NCBI GenBank assembly: GCA_035355675.1
Contig: DAOQRN010000001.1
Coordinates: forward strand, 62,001-126,000
Length of the DNA: 64,000 nucleotides
Origin: JAAZKV01 sp035355675
GTDB taxonomy: Archaea; Iainarchaeota; Iainarchaeia; Iainarchaeales; JAAZKV01
Direction: 5' to 3'
Shown: piece by piece, positions 27,174 through 36,069 of the stretch
Layout: every line of letters begins with the position of its first letter
Position numbering within the stretch: the stretch's first letter is position 1
Translations under genes and position numbers: made by a program
The notes under the pieces: generated by a model
What the model saw: the letters and a program-made list of their open reading frames with translations, nothing else
What the model was told of the DNA's origin: nothing
Database searches by the model: none

Positions 27174-28288
27174 TTATTTTTTTAATTTTTTGTTTTGAAC
27201 AAATATAATTCCAACTATTAAAACAAAAAACAAAACTAGTGAAATTAAATTATTATCAGGAATATTAATGTCTTGTTTTAATTTAATATTCTTAAACACA
27301 CAGCAAGGCATATTGTTACCTAAAGTAAAACATATTTCATGTAACCCTTCAAGATTAGTAGACTTTATTTTAATTGAATTATTATTTAAATTACAACTTA
27401 AATTATCCCTCAAAAATATATTTTTCTTAGGACTTGATGCATTATTTAATTCAAGCGACAAAATATTTGGTTTTGAACAAATATAATTTAAATCAAAAAA
27501 TATTTCTCCAGAAATTTCTTCAATATTATTAATATTAAATAAAAATCCGGGCGTATTCCATCCGCAAGAATTATCCCAAAATTTTCCTGAACCAATTATA
27601 CATTCAGCATCACTTTCACAACCAGGGAAGCAAGTTTTTGTCAAGGAAGGTTTACATTTGTCATCAATACAAATATTTTTTATAGCACATTGATCAGGAG
27701 AACAGCAACTTCCATCTTCACAAACTATGTTAGGCAACTCACACTCCTCCCCACCAACACAAACACCATTAACACACTCACTAGCCAAACAACAATCATT
27801 ACCACACTCAACTTCAGGCAACTCACACTCCTCCCCACCAACACAAACACCATTAACACACTCACTAGCCAAACAACAATCATTACCGCAAATAATTTCT
27901 GGAGAGGAACAAATACATTCACAATTAATGCAATCAAAATTATTTGATGGACAACTCAATCCCGGTTCACCACACATTTCTCCGGCGTCAGCTTTTCCAT
28001 TACCACATTTACCAAGCACACAAGTGGAATCATTAAAACAACCTTTTATTGGATTACACACAAGAGTGTCATTATAATAACATTTTTCCCCCAAACAGTA
28101 AGAAGAGTAACCACAATTATCTGGGCATTCCTCAGGACAATCTGGTGGTAGAGAAGAACATTGTGCATCCACCCCACACATTATTGATGGATTGCATTCA
28201 TCATTTATTGAATAAACACATAAACCTAATGCAAAATCGCAGAAGGAACTTTTCCCACAACTACCAGCACAACAAGAACCATTACACA
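27174..28288 (-). CDS. Cys-rich surface protein, C-terminal part (other side of scaffold gap)
   Basis: 371 residues open to the gap. It continues the Cys-rich modules of the N-terminal part: CNGSCCAGSC first, then two identical 28-residue repeats (ECGNDCCLASECVNGVCVGG core, bases 27732-27899), further CC motifs, a Cys-poor beta-rich domain of about 90 residues, and a C-terminal hydrophobic helix preceded by INIPDNN and followed by KKLKK. The tail layout (short polar motif, helix, basic end) is that of sorting signals or simple anchors. If the 55-base identical gap flanks are one sequence, the whole protein is 716 residues in one frame. Confidence 0.75.
27732..27899. repeat. 84-bp tandem repeat inside the Cys-rich protein gene
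   Basis: Two copies with an 84-base period (27732-27815, 27816-27899), identical over about 73 bases. They encode 28-residue modules with six cysteines each. The near identity at DNA level indicates recent duplication. Confidence 0.85.
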
Positions 28289-28388
28289 NNNNNNNNNNNN
28301 NNNNNNNNNNNNNNNNNNNNNNNNNNNNNNNNNNNNNNNNNNNNNNNNNNNNNNNNNNNNNNNNNNNNNNNNNNNNNNNNNNNNNNNN
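28289..28388. other. Scaffold gap (100 N) with identical 55-bp flanks
   Basis: Bases 28234-28288 and 28389-28443 are the same 55-base sequence. This is what joining two contigs that end in a shared k-mer looks like. Overlapping them gives one continuous reading frame through the Cys-rich gene. Confidence 0.9.
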
Positions 28389-29479
28389 AAATCGCAGAAG
28401 GAACTTTTCCCACAACTACCAGCACAACAAGAACCATTACACATCACTTGCCCACTAGGACAAGGACAACTAGACCCACAAGTATTAGAAGGATTACAAA
28501 CATCATCACCATCAGCAACACAAACCCCACTAGCATTACACAAATAATTTTTCCCACAAGTTCCAGCACAACAAGAACCATTACACATTATTTCTCCATT
28601 TGGACAACCACAATCTATTGAATTGTTACATTGGTTTATTGGATTACAGACATCTTGTGGAGTTGTTAAACATACATTAAACCCAAATACTGTTGAGCAA
28701 ATTTTTTGAGGCCCACATTTACCAATATCACAACAAGAACCATTACACATTTCTTGCCCATTTGGGCAAGAACAATCATCATTATTATTACAAGAATCAA
28801 TCGGTTTACAAACTAAATCACCACCAATATTACTTGAAGAAACACAATACCCACTATTACAAATTTTTTGATAATCACATTCTTCATTTGGCCCACAACA
28901 ACTATCTCCACAAATTACATCCCCTTCACTACAACATTTTTTTCCACTAGGTGTGTCTAAACAATCCCCTGCACAACAAGAACCATTGCATTCTTCTTCA
29001 TCAGGTTGGCAAATTTCTTTGCAAACTCCTTTATTACAAGTTTGACCTTGTGGGCAACAATAAGAAGATGGACCAGATCCAGGGGGTAGCCAAGAATAAG
29101 GGGGGCCATCATTACAAACAGTATAACTATTATGGCAACAAATACCAAGATTTGAATTTGCACATTGGTGATTTTCATTACAACAAAATGTACCACAGCA
29201 AGGATGTGAACTATCACAACAAACAGAACCACAAGAAGTGGACCCGTCAGGACACCCTCCAGAACCACTTGACCCGCTAGAAGCAAAAAATATTTTTTGA
29301 TATGTTGAATCTAAAAGTACTTCCCCAACTCCAGCATTAGATTCAAACCAAACTTTTTCAATTGGGTCAAAAGAATACTTAATGGATTCATCATTAATAA
29401 TTGGAGACAACCTAACATTTTGAAAAAATATAAAAAAAATAATTAGTAAAAAACAAATAACTATTGCTTTAATTTTCAT
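28389..29479 (-). CDS. Cys-rich surface protein, N-terminal part
   Basis: 363 residues up to the gap. An N-terminal hydrophobic segment (about 5-20) is a signal peptide or anchor. After about 70 residues a Gly/Ser linker leads into modules packed with cysteines, including at least four CNGSCC copies and CC pairs spaced 25-45 residues apart, like EGF- or EB-type disulfide repeats. It must be extracellular. It diverges from the GT-C-like gene across 52 bases. No family recognised beyond the Cys-rich style; adhesion is a guess. Confidence 0.75.
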
Positions 29480-29501
29480 CTAAATAATAAAGAAATTACT
29501 A

Positions 29502-29509
29502 ATATTTAA
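29502..29509 (+). promoter_or_regulatory. TATA box, leaderless promoter
   Basis: ATATTTAA is centred 27 bases before the ATG at 29532, which has no Shine-Dalgarno; a leaderless transcript is expected. Confidence 0.5.
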
Positions 29510-29531
29510 GAGTTTTCAACATCATATTTTT

Positions 29532-31511
29532 ATGAAATTAGAAAAAAATAAATCAAAAAAAATAAACAAAATTGTATTTATTTCTTTAACAATTTTAGTT
29601 CTAATAATATCAATACTATTCTTTAACAATAATTTACTTGGTTGGGATCATGGAGGGCACCTTGACTCCTCAAAAACAATTCTTGAAAATAGTTGGCCAA
29701 ATCCAACAACCTGGAATGACAATTATTTTAGTGGATATCCCCAAAATTATTTTTATCCCCCTCTTTTCTCATGGATTGTTGCAACCACAGGAATATTTTT
29801 AGAAATAGAATTAGCATATAAATTATGTTCAATACTAATTTTCATTTTAACAATAATTGTATTGTATAAATTATCAAAAATATTTGAAGAAAATCAAAAT
29901 CAATTAATATTATTTTTATTATTTCTTATTATCTTATTTTTAAATGACAAAATCTATTATGGTTCCCCAATCGGTTTAGGCGGAACAATGTTTTCAAGTT
30001 TTTTTATTGGACTTTTGCCAAATGCTTTAGGATTATTATTAGTATTGTATTTTTTGTACTGTATTGAAAAAAATAAATCCTTACCTCATTTAAGTATCAT
30101 TTTTGCACTAGGAATGTTATCGCACTATATTTTTTTAGTCACAATACTATTTGTTTTAATAGATTTTTCAAAAAAAAATTATAAAGAATTATTAGCAATA
30201 ATAATTGGTTTAATTATTTCTGGATTTTGGTGGATTCCGGCAATAATAAATTTTTTTATACCAAAAACTAGTTTAATTATTTTACCAATTTTTAATCTAA
30301 CAACAATAGTTGTTATGGGAGGATTAATTTTTTACTATTTTAACAAAGACAAAATAATTAATAAAAAACAATTAAAATATACGAAAATTTCCATTTTACT
30401 TTATTTTTTAATTATCATTTTTACACTATTCGGTGCGCCTTTTCAATTATATAGAATGTTCCTAATTATAATATTACTCACAACTCCACTTATTTTTTCA
30501 CAAATAAAAATAAATTTACAAAAAATAAATAATAAAAAAATAAATAATAAAAAAATTTATATTATAAAAAATTTAATTATAATAACTTTATTAGGACTAA
30601 TTTTTTATTTATCAACAAGTATTGATTTTAGCACCATAACTAAAGTAAATTTAAATTTAGACTCTTTAAATGAATTAGATTATTATGTTATTGGGCCCAC
30701 AAGCAACATGGAAAGCCATCATGCTTTATTTTATGAAGTTGTTAAAAAAAATGGTAATGTAGTTAAAGGACTTTTTGTTGAACAAAGCCAAAATAGCACT
30801 TTCCTTTCAAGTTTGGGAAAATTAATTAATCCTAATGAATTTGTTTGGGGAGTTCAGTGGGTTAACCCAAATGAAATTGATAAAAATAATTTGATGAACT
30901 TAATGTATTTATTTGGAATTGATGGAATTATAACAACTGAAAAAATCTCAAAAGATATCAAATACATTGAGAAAATTGAAATAGGATCACAAATATTAAA
31001 AATTTCCGAAAAAAAAATATTGTGGTATGCGTATGATCAAAAATTAATTGAAAAAAAAATTTATTTGTATAAATTCATTGAATCTCCAAAAATAGAACTA
31101 TTATCTTATTGTCCACAATCCTATATTGGGAAAGATTGGGGAAATTTTTCATCAACATATTTAACAAAATATTCTAAAATTGTACTTAATGAAACTAGTC
31201 CCAGTTGTGAAATTGATAAAAATGCAAAAATTACTAAAATAAATGATTCCCCAGTTAAACTTTCATTTTTTGTTGACTCCAATAAAATTATCCCGATTTT
31301 AATAAGAAAATCCTATTTTAAAAATTGGGCCGTTTATATTAATGGAGTTAAAGATAAAATATATCTAGCAACCCCAAATCAAATGGTTATTTATGGAAAA
31401 GGGGAAATAGAATTAGTTTATGAAAATAACCTTGTTGAATTTATTAGTATTATTGTTAGCGGAATAGGAATAATTTTTTTAATTATTTTTTTTATAAAAA
31501 AAATACACTAA
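29532..31511 (+). CDS. Multi-pass membrane protein, PTPS-related/GT-C-like glycosyltransferase
   Basis: 659 residues with about ten membrane helices and a C-terminal soluble domain of roughly 280 residues before a last helix. After the first helix comes WDHGGHLDSS, then WPNPTTWNDNYFSGYPQNYF and YPPLFSW: the pattern of the membrane domain named 6-pyruvoyl-tetrahydropterin-synthase-related (PF10131), whose acidic first loop resembles GT-C glycosyltransferases that use lipid-linked sugars. The substrate is unknown. It may glycosylate surface proteins such as its divergent Cys-rich neighbour; that is inference. Confidence 0.75.
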   Translation: MKLEKNKSKKINKIVFISLTILVLIISILFFNNNLLGWDHGGHLDSSKTILENSWPNPTTWNDNYFSGYPQNYFYPPLFSWIVATTGIFLEIELAYKLCSILIFILTIIVLYKLSKIFEENQNQLILFLLFLIILFLNDKIYYGSPIGLGGTMFSSFFIGLLPNALGLLLVLYFLYCIEKNKSLPHLSIIFALGMLSHYIFLVTILFVLIDFSKKNYKELLAIIIGLIISGFWWIPAIINFFIPKTSLIILPIFNLTTIVVMGGLIFYYFNKDKIINKKQLKYTKISILLYFLIIIFTLFGAPFQLYRMFLIIILLTTPLIFSQIKINLQKINNKKINNKKIYIIKNLIIITLLGLIFYLSTSIDFSTITKVNLNLDSLNELDYYVIGPTSNMESHHALFYEVVKKNGNVVKGLFVEQSQNSTFLSSLGKLINPNEFVWGVQWVNPNEIDKNNLMNLMYLFGIDGIITTEKISKDIKYIEKIEIGSQILKISEKKILWYAYDQKLIEKKIYLYKFIESPKIELLSYCPQSYIGKDWGNFSSTYLTKYSKIVLNETSPSCEIDKNAKITKINDSPVKLSFFVDSNKIIPILIRKSYFKNWAVYINGVKDKIYLATPNQMVIYGKGEIELVYENNLVEFISIIVSGIGIIFLIIFFIKKIH

Positions 31512-31526
31512 AAAACAAAAACTAAC

Positions 31527-31536
31527 ATTTTTAAAT
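31527..31536 (+). promoter_or_regulatory. TATA box, leaderless promoter of the acyl-CoA synthetase gene
   Basis: ATTTTTAAAT is centred 27-28 bases before the ATG at 31559. This spacing supports that ATG over a TTG four codons upstream. Confidence 0.5.
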
Positions 31537-31558
31537 CCCAAAAACCTTGTTTTTGTTT

Positions 31559-33610
31559 ATGAACAGGAATTTGTCTAAATTATTTTCTCCAAATAGTGTT
31601 GCTATTGTTGGAGCTAGTAATACTCCTGGAAAAGTGGGTTATTCAATTTTAAAAAATTTAATTGAAGCAGAGTTTATTGGAGAAATTTATCCAATTAATA
31701 TTAATGACAAAATTGTACAAGGAATTAAATCTTTTTCTAGTTTAGTTGATGTTAAAAAAAATATTGATCTTGCAATAATTTGTGTCCCATCACAAGTCGT
31801 AATTAAAATTATGCAGGATTGTGTTAAAGCAAATATAAAAAATGTAATTATTATTACTTCAGGTTTTGCCGAAATTGGGGCAGAAGGAAAAAAATTACAA
31901 GAAAATCTTGAAAAAATTGTTTTTGAAAATAACATTAATGTTGTTGGACCAAATACTCTTGGAGTAATTAATACAGAGAATGGACTTAATGCTTCTTTTG
32001 CTTCAACTTTCCCAAGACAAGGCGATATAGCCATTGTTTCTCAATCAGGAGCACTTTGTACAGCAATTCTTGATTGGGCAAGACAAGAAAAAGTAGGTTT
32101 TAGTAAATTTATTAGTACTGGAAATAAAGCTTTTCTTTCAGAGTGTGATTATTTTGATTATTTACAACACGATCCAAAAACAAAAGCAGTTTTTGTTTAC
32201 ATGGAGTCGGTAAAAAATACTAAAAAGTTTTTAAAAGAAGCTAGTGAACTTGCAAAAAAGAAACCTGTGATTGTATTAAAATCCGGTAGAAGTACCCAAG
32301 GGCAAAGGGCAGCATCTTCTCACACTGGAGCACTTAGTGTGGATGATGATATTTTTTCAATAGCCTGTAAAAAAACAAATATTATTAGAGTAAATTCAAT
32401 TGAAGGTTTTTTTGATTTAGCAAAAACTTTATCTAAAATAAAAAAAGTTAAAGGATTTAATTTGGCTGTTGTAACAAATGCTGGTGGGCCAGGAGTAATA
32501 GTTGCAGATAGTGCTTCTGCACATAAATTCCCCCTGCCTGAATTTAGTCAAAAAACTATTCAAGCAGTAAAAGAAATAAACCCCCATTCTTCAAATCCTT
32601 TAGATTTAATTGGAGATGCAAAACCCATTAATTATAGAACTGCACTTAAAGTTCTTCAAGACGACTCAAATATTGATTTAATATATTGTCTCTTAACACC
32701 ACAAAGTATGACTAATCCCGAAAGAGTTGCTGATATTATTATTTCTTTAAACAAAAGAAAACCAATTATTTGTTCTTTTATTGGAGGAACAAGCGTTTCA
32801 CATCCAAGAAGATTTTTAAAAGAAAATGGAGTGCTTGAATTTGAAACTCCTGAAAGAGGAATTAAAACACTCGCAAGAGTAAAAGAATATTATGAAAGAA
32901 AGAATTTAAAAAAAATATTTTATCAAAAAACTAATCCAAGTAAAGAAATCAAAAAAATCCTAAATTCAAAACCAAAATTGAATTTAAAAGAATCATTTGA
33001 GTTACTAAATAAACACAATATACAAACTACGCCAACTATTTTTATTTCATCATTAAGAGACATTGAACAAAAAATTAATTTAATTAAATTTCCAATTGCT
33101 CTAAAAACTGCATCAGGACTTGCTCATAAAACTGATTTTGGTTTAGTTAAAGCGAATATAAAAAATAAAGAAGAACTATTACAAGAAGCAGAAAAAATGT
33201 TTGAGGCATCTAAAGAAAAAAAATTAGAAGAAATTTTAGCAATACAAGAAATGATTATTGGACAAGAAATATTAGTTTCCTCAATCACTAATGAATTTGG
33301 AAAAGTCATAACATATGGACTTGGAGGAATTTTTGTTGAAGTAATGAAGGATGTTTCTCAAAAAATTGCTCCAATAATTGAAAGTGATATTGAGGAAATG
33401 CTTTTAGAAGTAAAAGGAACAAAAGTTCTTCTTGGGGCAAGGACAAAAAAGAAATACAACATTGACTCTTTAAAAAAATTAATTAAATCAATTTCAGATC
33501 TTGCATTAACCTATCCAGAAATTAAAGAAATTGAATTTAACCCAGTTATTGTAACAGAAACTGGATCTTATGCAGTGGATTGTGTAATAACCACCATAAA
33601 AACTAATTAA
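31559..33610 (+). CDS. Acyl-CoA (acetyl-CoA) synthetase, ADP-forming, fused alpha-beta
   Basis: 683 residues. It converts acetyl-CoA (or a related acyl-CoA), ADP and phosphate to the acid, CoA and ATP, an energy-yielding step in fermenting archaea. The alpha part has a CoA-binding Rossmann start (SVAIVGASNTPGKVGYSI) and the phosphohistidine loop SSHTGALSVDD; the beta part (from about 455) is ATP-grasp with KTASGLAHKTDFGLV and YGLGGIFVEVMKD. Subunits are fused in alpha-beta order. Substrate range cannot be read from sequence. It fits with pyruvate:ferredoxin oxidoreductase at 38-41 kb. Confidence 0.93.
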   Translation: MNRNLSKLFSPNSVAIVGASNTPGKVGYSILKNLIEAEFIGEIYPININDKIVQGIKSFSSLVDVKKNIDLAIICVPSQVVIKIMQDCVKANIKNVIIITSGFAEIGAEGKKLQENLEKIVFENNINVVGPNTLGVINTENGLNASFASTFPRQGDIAIVSQSGALCTAILDWARQEKVGFSKFISTGNKAFLSECDYFDYLQHDPKTKAVFVYMESVKNTKKFLKEASELAKKKPVIVLKSGRSTQGQRAASSHTGALSVDDDIFSIACKKTNIIRVNSIEGFFDLAKTLSKIKKVKGFNLAVVTNAGGPGVIVADSASAHKFPLPEFSQKTIQAVKEINPHSSNPLDLIGDAKPINYRTALKVLQDDSNIDLIYCLLTPQSMTNPERVADIIISLNKRKPIICSFIGGTSVSHPRRFLKENGVLEFETPERGIKTLARVKEYYERKNLKKIFYQKTNPSKEIKKILNSKPKLNLKESFELLNKHNIQTTPTIFISSLRDIEQKINLIKFPIALKTASGLAHKTDFGLVKANIKNKEELLQEAEKMFEASKEKKLEEILAIQEMIIGQEILVSSITNEFGKVITYGLGGIFVEVMKDVSQKIAPIIESDIEEMLLEVKGTKVLLGARTKKKYNIDSLKKLIKSISDLALTYPEIKEIEFNPVIVTETGSYAVDCVITTIKTN

Positions 33611-33660
33611 ATAATTGTTTAACCAACAATCATAAGAATATTTCTTATAATAAATTTTAT

Positions 33661-34605
33661 ATGAATAAAATTGGTTCACTAAAAATTCAAGAGGGGGCAT
33701 TTTTAGCTCCAATGGCTGATTACACCAATGTTACTTTTCGTACACTTTGTAAAGAATATGGTGCCGCTTTAGTGTACACTGAACTTGTTTCAGTAAAAGG
33801 ATTAATACACAAAAATAAAAAAACTCCAAAATTACTCAAAGTTAGTGATTCAGAAAAACCAGTTTTTTTACAATTATTTGGAAATGACCCAGAAGATTTT
33901 GAAAAAGCAATTAATTTTGTTGAAAAAAATTATTCAGAAAACTTTGCAGGATATGACTTAAATGCAGGGTGCAGTGTACCTAAAGCAAAAAAAGGAAAGT
34001 ATGGTTCTTATTTACTCAATTATCCCAAATTAATTGGAAACATTATTAAAAAAATGAAAAAAGCCACTAACAAACCAGTAACAGTAAAAATGAGACTTGG
34101 ATTAAATGAAGAAACCTTTTTAGATTGTGCAAAAGAAGCTGAAAAATCCGATGCTGATGCAATATGTTTACATGCAAGATTTGGTGAAGACGGGTATAGT
34201 GGAAAAGCAAATTGGTTAAAAATTTATGAATTAAAAGATGAAATTAATGTTCCAATTATTGGAAATGGAGACATTATTTCAGCAGAGAAAGCTCTTGAAA
34301 TGAAAAAACAAACAAGCTGTGATTTTGTTATGGTTGGCAGAGCAAGTATGGGAAATGCTTTTATTTTTAAACAAATAACAGAAGGATTATTGAAAAAGAA
34401 AATTAGTAAAAGAAATTTAAATGATAAAATTATTGAAGCAAAAAGATTTGTTGAATTGAGTAAAAATTCTAATCTTGAAATTAATAATATTAAAGGATAT
34501 TTTATAAGTTGGGTTAGGGGCGAAAAAAATGCGCCTAAATTAAGGAATGAGATTGTTATGGCTAAAAGTTTTGAAGAAATTGAAAAAGTTATTGAAAAAA
34601 TTTAA
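33661..34605 (+). CDS. dus: tRNA-dihydrouridine synthase
   Basis: 314 residues. This FMN enzyme reduces uridine to dihydrouridine in tRNA. TIM-barrel motifs in order: LAPMADYTNVTFR, FLQLFGNDPEDF, NAGCSVPKA with the catalytic Cys, KPVTVKMRLG, CLHARFGEDGYSG, IIGNGDI and DFVMVGRASMGNAF. The residue after the active Cys is Ser instead of the usual Pro, a modest variation. Target position is not predictable. It starts 50 bases after the acyl-CoA synthetase gene. Confidence 0.93.
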   Translation: MNKIGSLKIQEGAFLAPMADYTNVTFRTLCKEYGAALVYTELVSVKGLIHKNKKTPKLLKVSDSEKPVFLQLFGNDPEDFEKAINFVEKNYSENFAGYDLNAGCSVPKAKKGKYGSYLLNYPKLIGNIIKKMKKATNKPVTVKMRLGLNEETFLDCAKEAEKSDADAICLHARFGEDGYSGKANWLKIYELKDEINVPIIGNGDIISAEKALEMKKQTSCDFVMVGRASMGNAFIFKQITEGLLKKKISKRNLNDKIIEAKRFVELSKNSNLEINNIKGYFISWVRGEKNAPKLRNEIVMAKSFEEIEKVIEKI

Positions 34606-34707
34606 ACAGGAAAAAATTAACTTTTTCAATTAAAATCAACTAAAAATTCTAGGATACAAAATAGTTGAAAAAAATTATTTTTCTTTAACTTTTGACAAAA
34701 TATTTTT

Positions 34708-34860
34708 TTAACTTTCAATATAATTTTTTCTTGGTTGAGTTGGTCTTTTTATAAAGGTTAAATTTGATTGTTTAAATTTGTGTTTACACTTTTCTGAACA
34801 AAATTTTGAATCATCTTTTACCTCAAAAATTATTCCACAAGAAGCACATATTTTTTTCAT
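34708..34860 (-). CDS. 50-residue zinc-ribbon-like protein
   Basis: ATG at 34860 to TAA at 34708. It opens MKKICASCGIIFEV and continues FCSEKCKHKF, so four cysteines (CxxC and CxxxC) and a nearby His suit a treble-clef or MYM-like zinc site, followed by a basic tail. GGTGG with proper spacing precedes the ATG, which supports a real gene on the opposite strand to both neighbours. The function is unknown; nucleic-acid binding would be a guess. Confidence 0.65.
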   Translation of the reverse strand: MKKICASCGIIFEVKDDSKFCSEKCKHKFKQSNLTFIKRPTQPRKNYIES

Positions 34861-34959
34861 TAATCCACCATCCACCACTAATTATTCAATTTAATAATTA
34901 GTACATAGTGAAATAAGGAACTTCTTTTAAATTGCGCGAAATTTGTTAAAAAAATGAGA

Positions 34960-34967
34960 TATTTAAA
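34960..34967 (+). promoter_or_regulatory. TATA box, leaderless promoter
   Basis: TATTTAAA is centred 27 bases before the ATG at 34991, with no Shine-Dalgarno. Confidence 0.5.
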
Positions 34968-34990
34968 CCTTAAAGTTATAGATTTATTGT

Positions 34991-35707
34991 ATGTCTATTG
35001 AAAATAAAGTTAATGAAAAAATGGAAATAAAACCCATTACTCAAATTATTGAAAAAAATGACAAATTGGATCAAAGAGAAAAAGAAATTAAGAAAAAAAT
35101 TTTTAATGAGGCTGAGGGGCGGTTAAAAAAGAAACAAAACATGCTTAAAATGTCCCAAATCACTCTAACTCTTGATACTTATGATGATTTATTTTCGGAC
35201 TTCGACCCAAGACCATATATTGAAAGAGCATTATCTATTGATTTTTTATCAGAAATAAAAGGAGCTAGCAGAGAAAAACCAAATGGCGCAATTGAATTAA
35301 AGTTACTTGTTCCAAAAGTAAAACGAAATCAAAAAGATGAAACTCTTATTATAAAAAGATTAAGAAATCATTTTAGAAAACATTATGAAATGCTTAGAAA
35401 AGAGGTAAAAAAAATCAAAAAAATAGGTGCACTAATGATAGGAGTGGGTTTTTTTGTAGGAATACTCGTTGTTTTAGTAATTGAAGGAGTAACCCATAAT
35501 ATGGATCATTCAATGTTTTTTCAAAACCCTTTAATTTGGCTAGTTACAATTTTTCCAAGCGTAATTTTAGTATTAATGGAACCTGCATCATGGTTTTTAA
35601 TTTGGGAAGGAATGAATAAAATTGTTTTTGATTGGCAAGAAAAAAAACCAGATCTTGATTTTTATGAAAAAATGACAAAGTGTGAAATTGTTTTTGAAGA
35701 GTATTAA
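34991..35707 (+). CDS. Membrane protein of unknown function with a cytoplasmic N-domain
   Basis: 238 residues. A charged helical N-terminus (1-55), then an alpha/beta region containing DDLFSDFDPRPYIERAL and ELKLLVPKV, then two membrane helices (about 146-167 and 180-205) around a loop, and an acidic end. It looks like an inner-membrane two-helix protein with its soluble domain inside the cell. No family recognised. Probably transcribed alone from its own TATA box. Confidence 0.7.
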   Translation: MSIENKVNEKMEIKPITQIIEKNDKLDQREKEIKKKIFNEAEGRLKKKQNMLKMSQITLTLDTYDDLFSDFDPRPYIERALSIDFLSEIKGASREKPNGAIELKLLVPKVKRNQKDETLIIKRLRNHFRKHYEMLRKEVKKIKKIGALMIGVGFFVGILVVLVIEGVTHNMDHSMFFQNPLIWLVTIFPSVILVLMEPASWFLIWEGMNKIVFDWQEKKPDLDFYEKMTKCEIVFEEY

Positions 35708-35772
35708 AGTTTTTTTCAAAATTAATTCTTAATTTTTATAAATTTAATAATTAAAAAATAAAATAATTTACA

Positions 35773-35792
35773 CTGCCCTATTTTTTGGGCAG
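35773..35792. terminator. GC-rich hairpin between convergent genes
   Basis: CTGCCC (35773-35778) pairs with GGGCAG (35787-35792) across an 8-base T-rich loop. It stands out in AT-rich DNA and lies between the 3' ends of two convergent genes, so it may be a two-way terminator. No strong U-tract follows. Confidence 0.35.
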
Positions 35793-35816
35793 CGTTAATA
35801 AAAATAGATTTACTTT

Positions 35817-35969
35817 TTATTCTTCTTCAGCAAATGCCTTTATTGCATCCATATTTTCTACTATTAACTTTGCTTTTCCTTTCCCAAATTGGAACGGAAA
35901 GTTATCTGTCTCATTTCTCTTTAAAATTATCATTTTGTTTCCTTTAAATTCACCATATTCTACTACCAT
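35817..35969 (-). CDS. 50-residue conserved-looking small protein
   Basis: ATG at 35969 to TAA at 35817, with GGTGA six bases before the ATG. It begins MVVEYGEFKGNKMIILKR and continues FPFQFGKGKAKLIVEN, ending in an acidic helix. Beta strands followed by one helix fit a tiny globular domain. The stretch with PFxFGxxKAKLI looks like a conserved family motif to me, but I cannot name it. It is between the convergent gene at 34991 and the divergent DtdA gene. Confidence 0.65.
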   Translation of the reverse strand: MVVEYGEFKGNKMIILKRNETDNFPFQFGKGKAKLIVENMDAIKAFAEEE

Positions 35970-36069
35970 TTTTTATCACCTTTTTTGATTAAACAATCAA
36001 TTTAACTAAAAAGATTGTGTTTCTTAACATTTAAAAAACTACTTAAAGTTATGTGCCAAAATATTATAT

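Noticed and set aside
27725..28450. Repeats resembling a CRISPR array
   Set aside because: The period and sequence follow protein modules in frame; there are no uniform repeat-spacer units and no cas genes.
27690..29280. Plus-strand frames with Pro/Thr/His- or Tyr-rich repeats opposite the Cys-rich gene
   Set aside because: They are antisense shadows of the repeated Cys-rich coding sequence, with no start signals of their own and unnatural composition.
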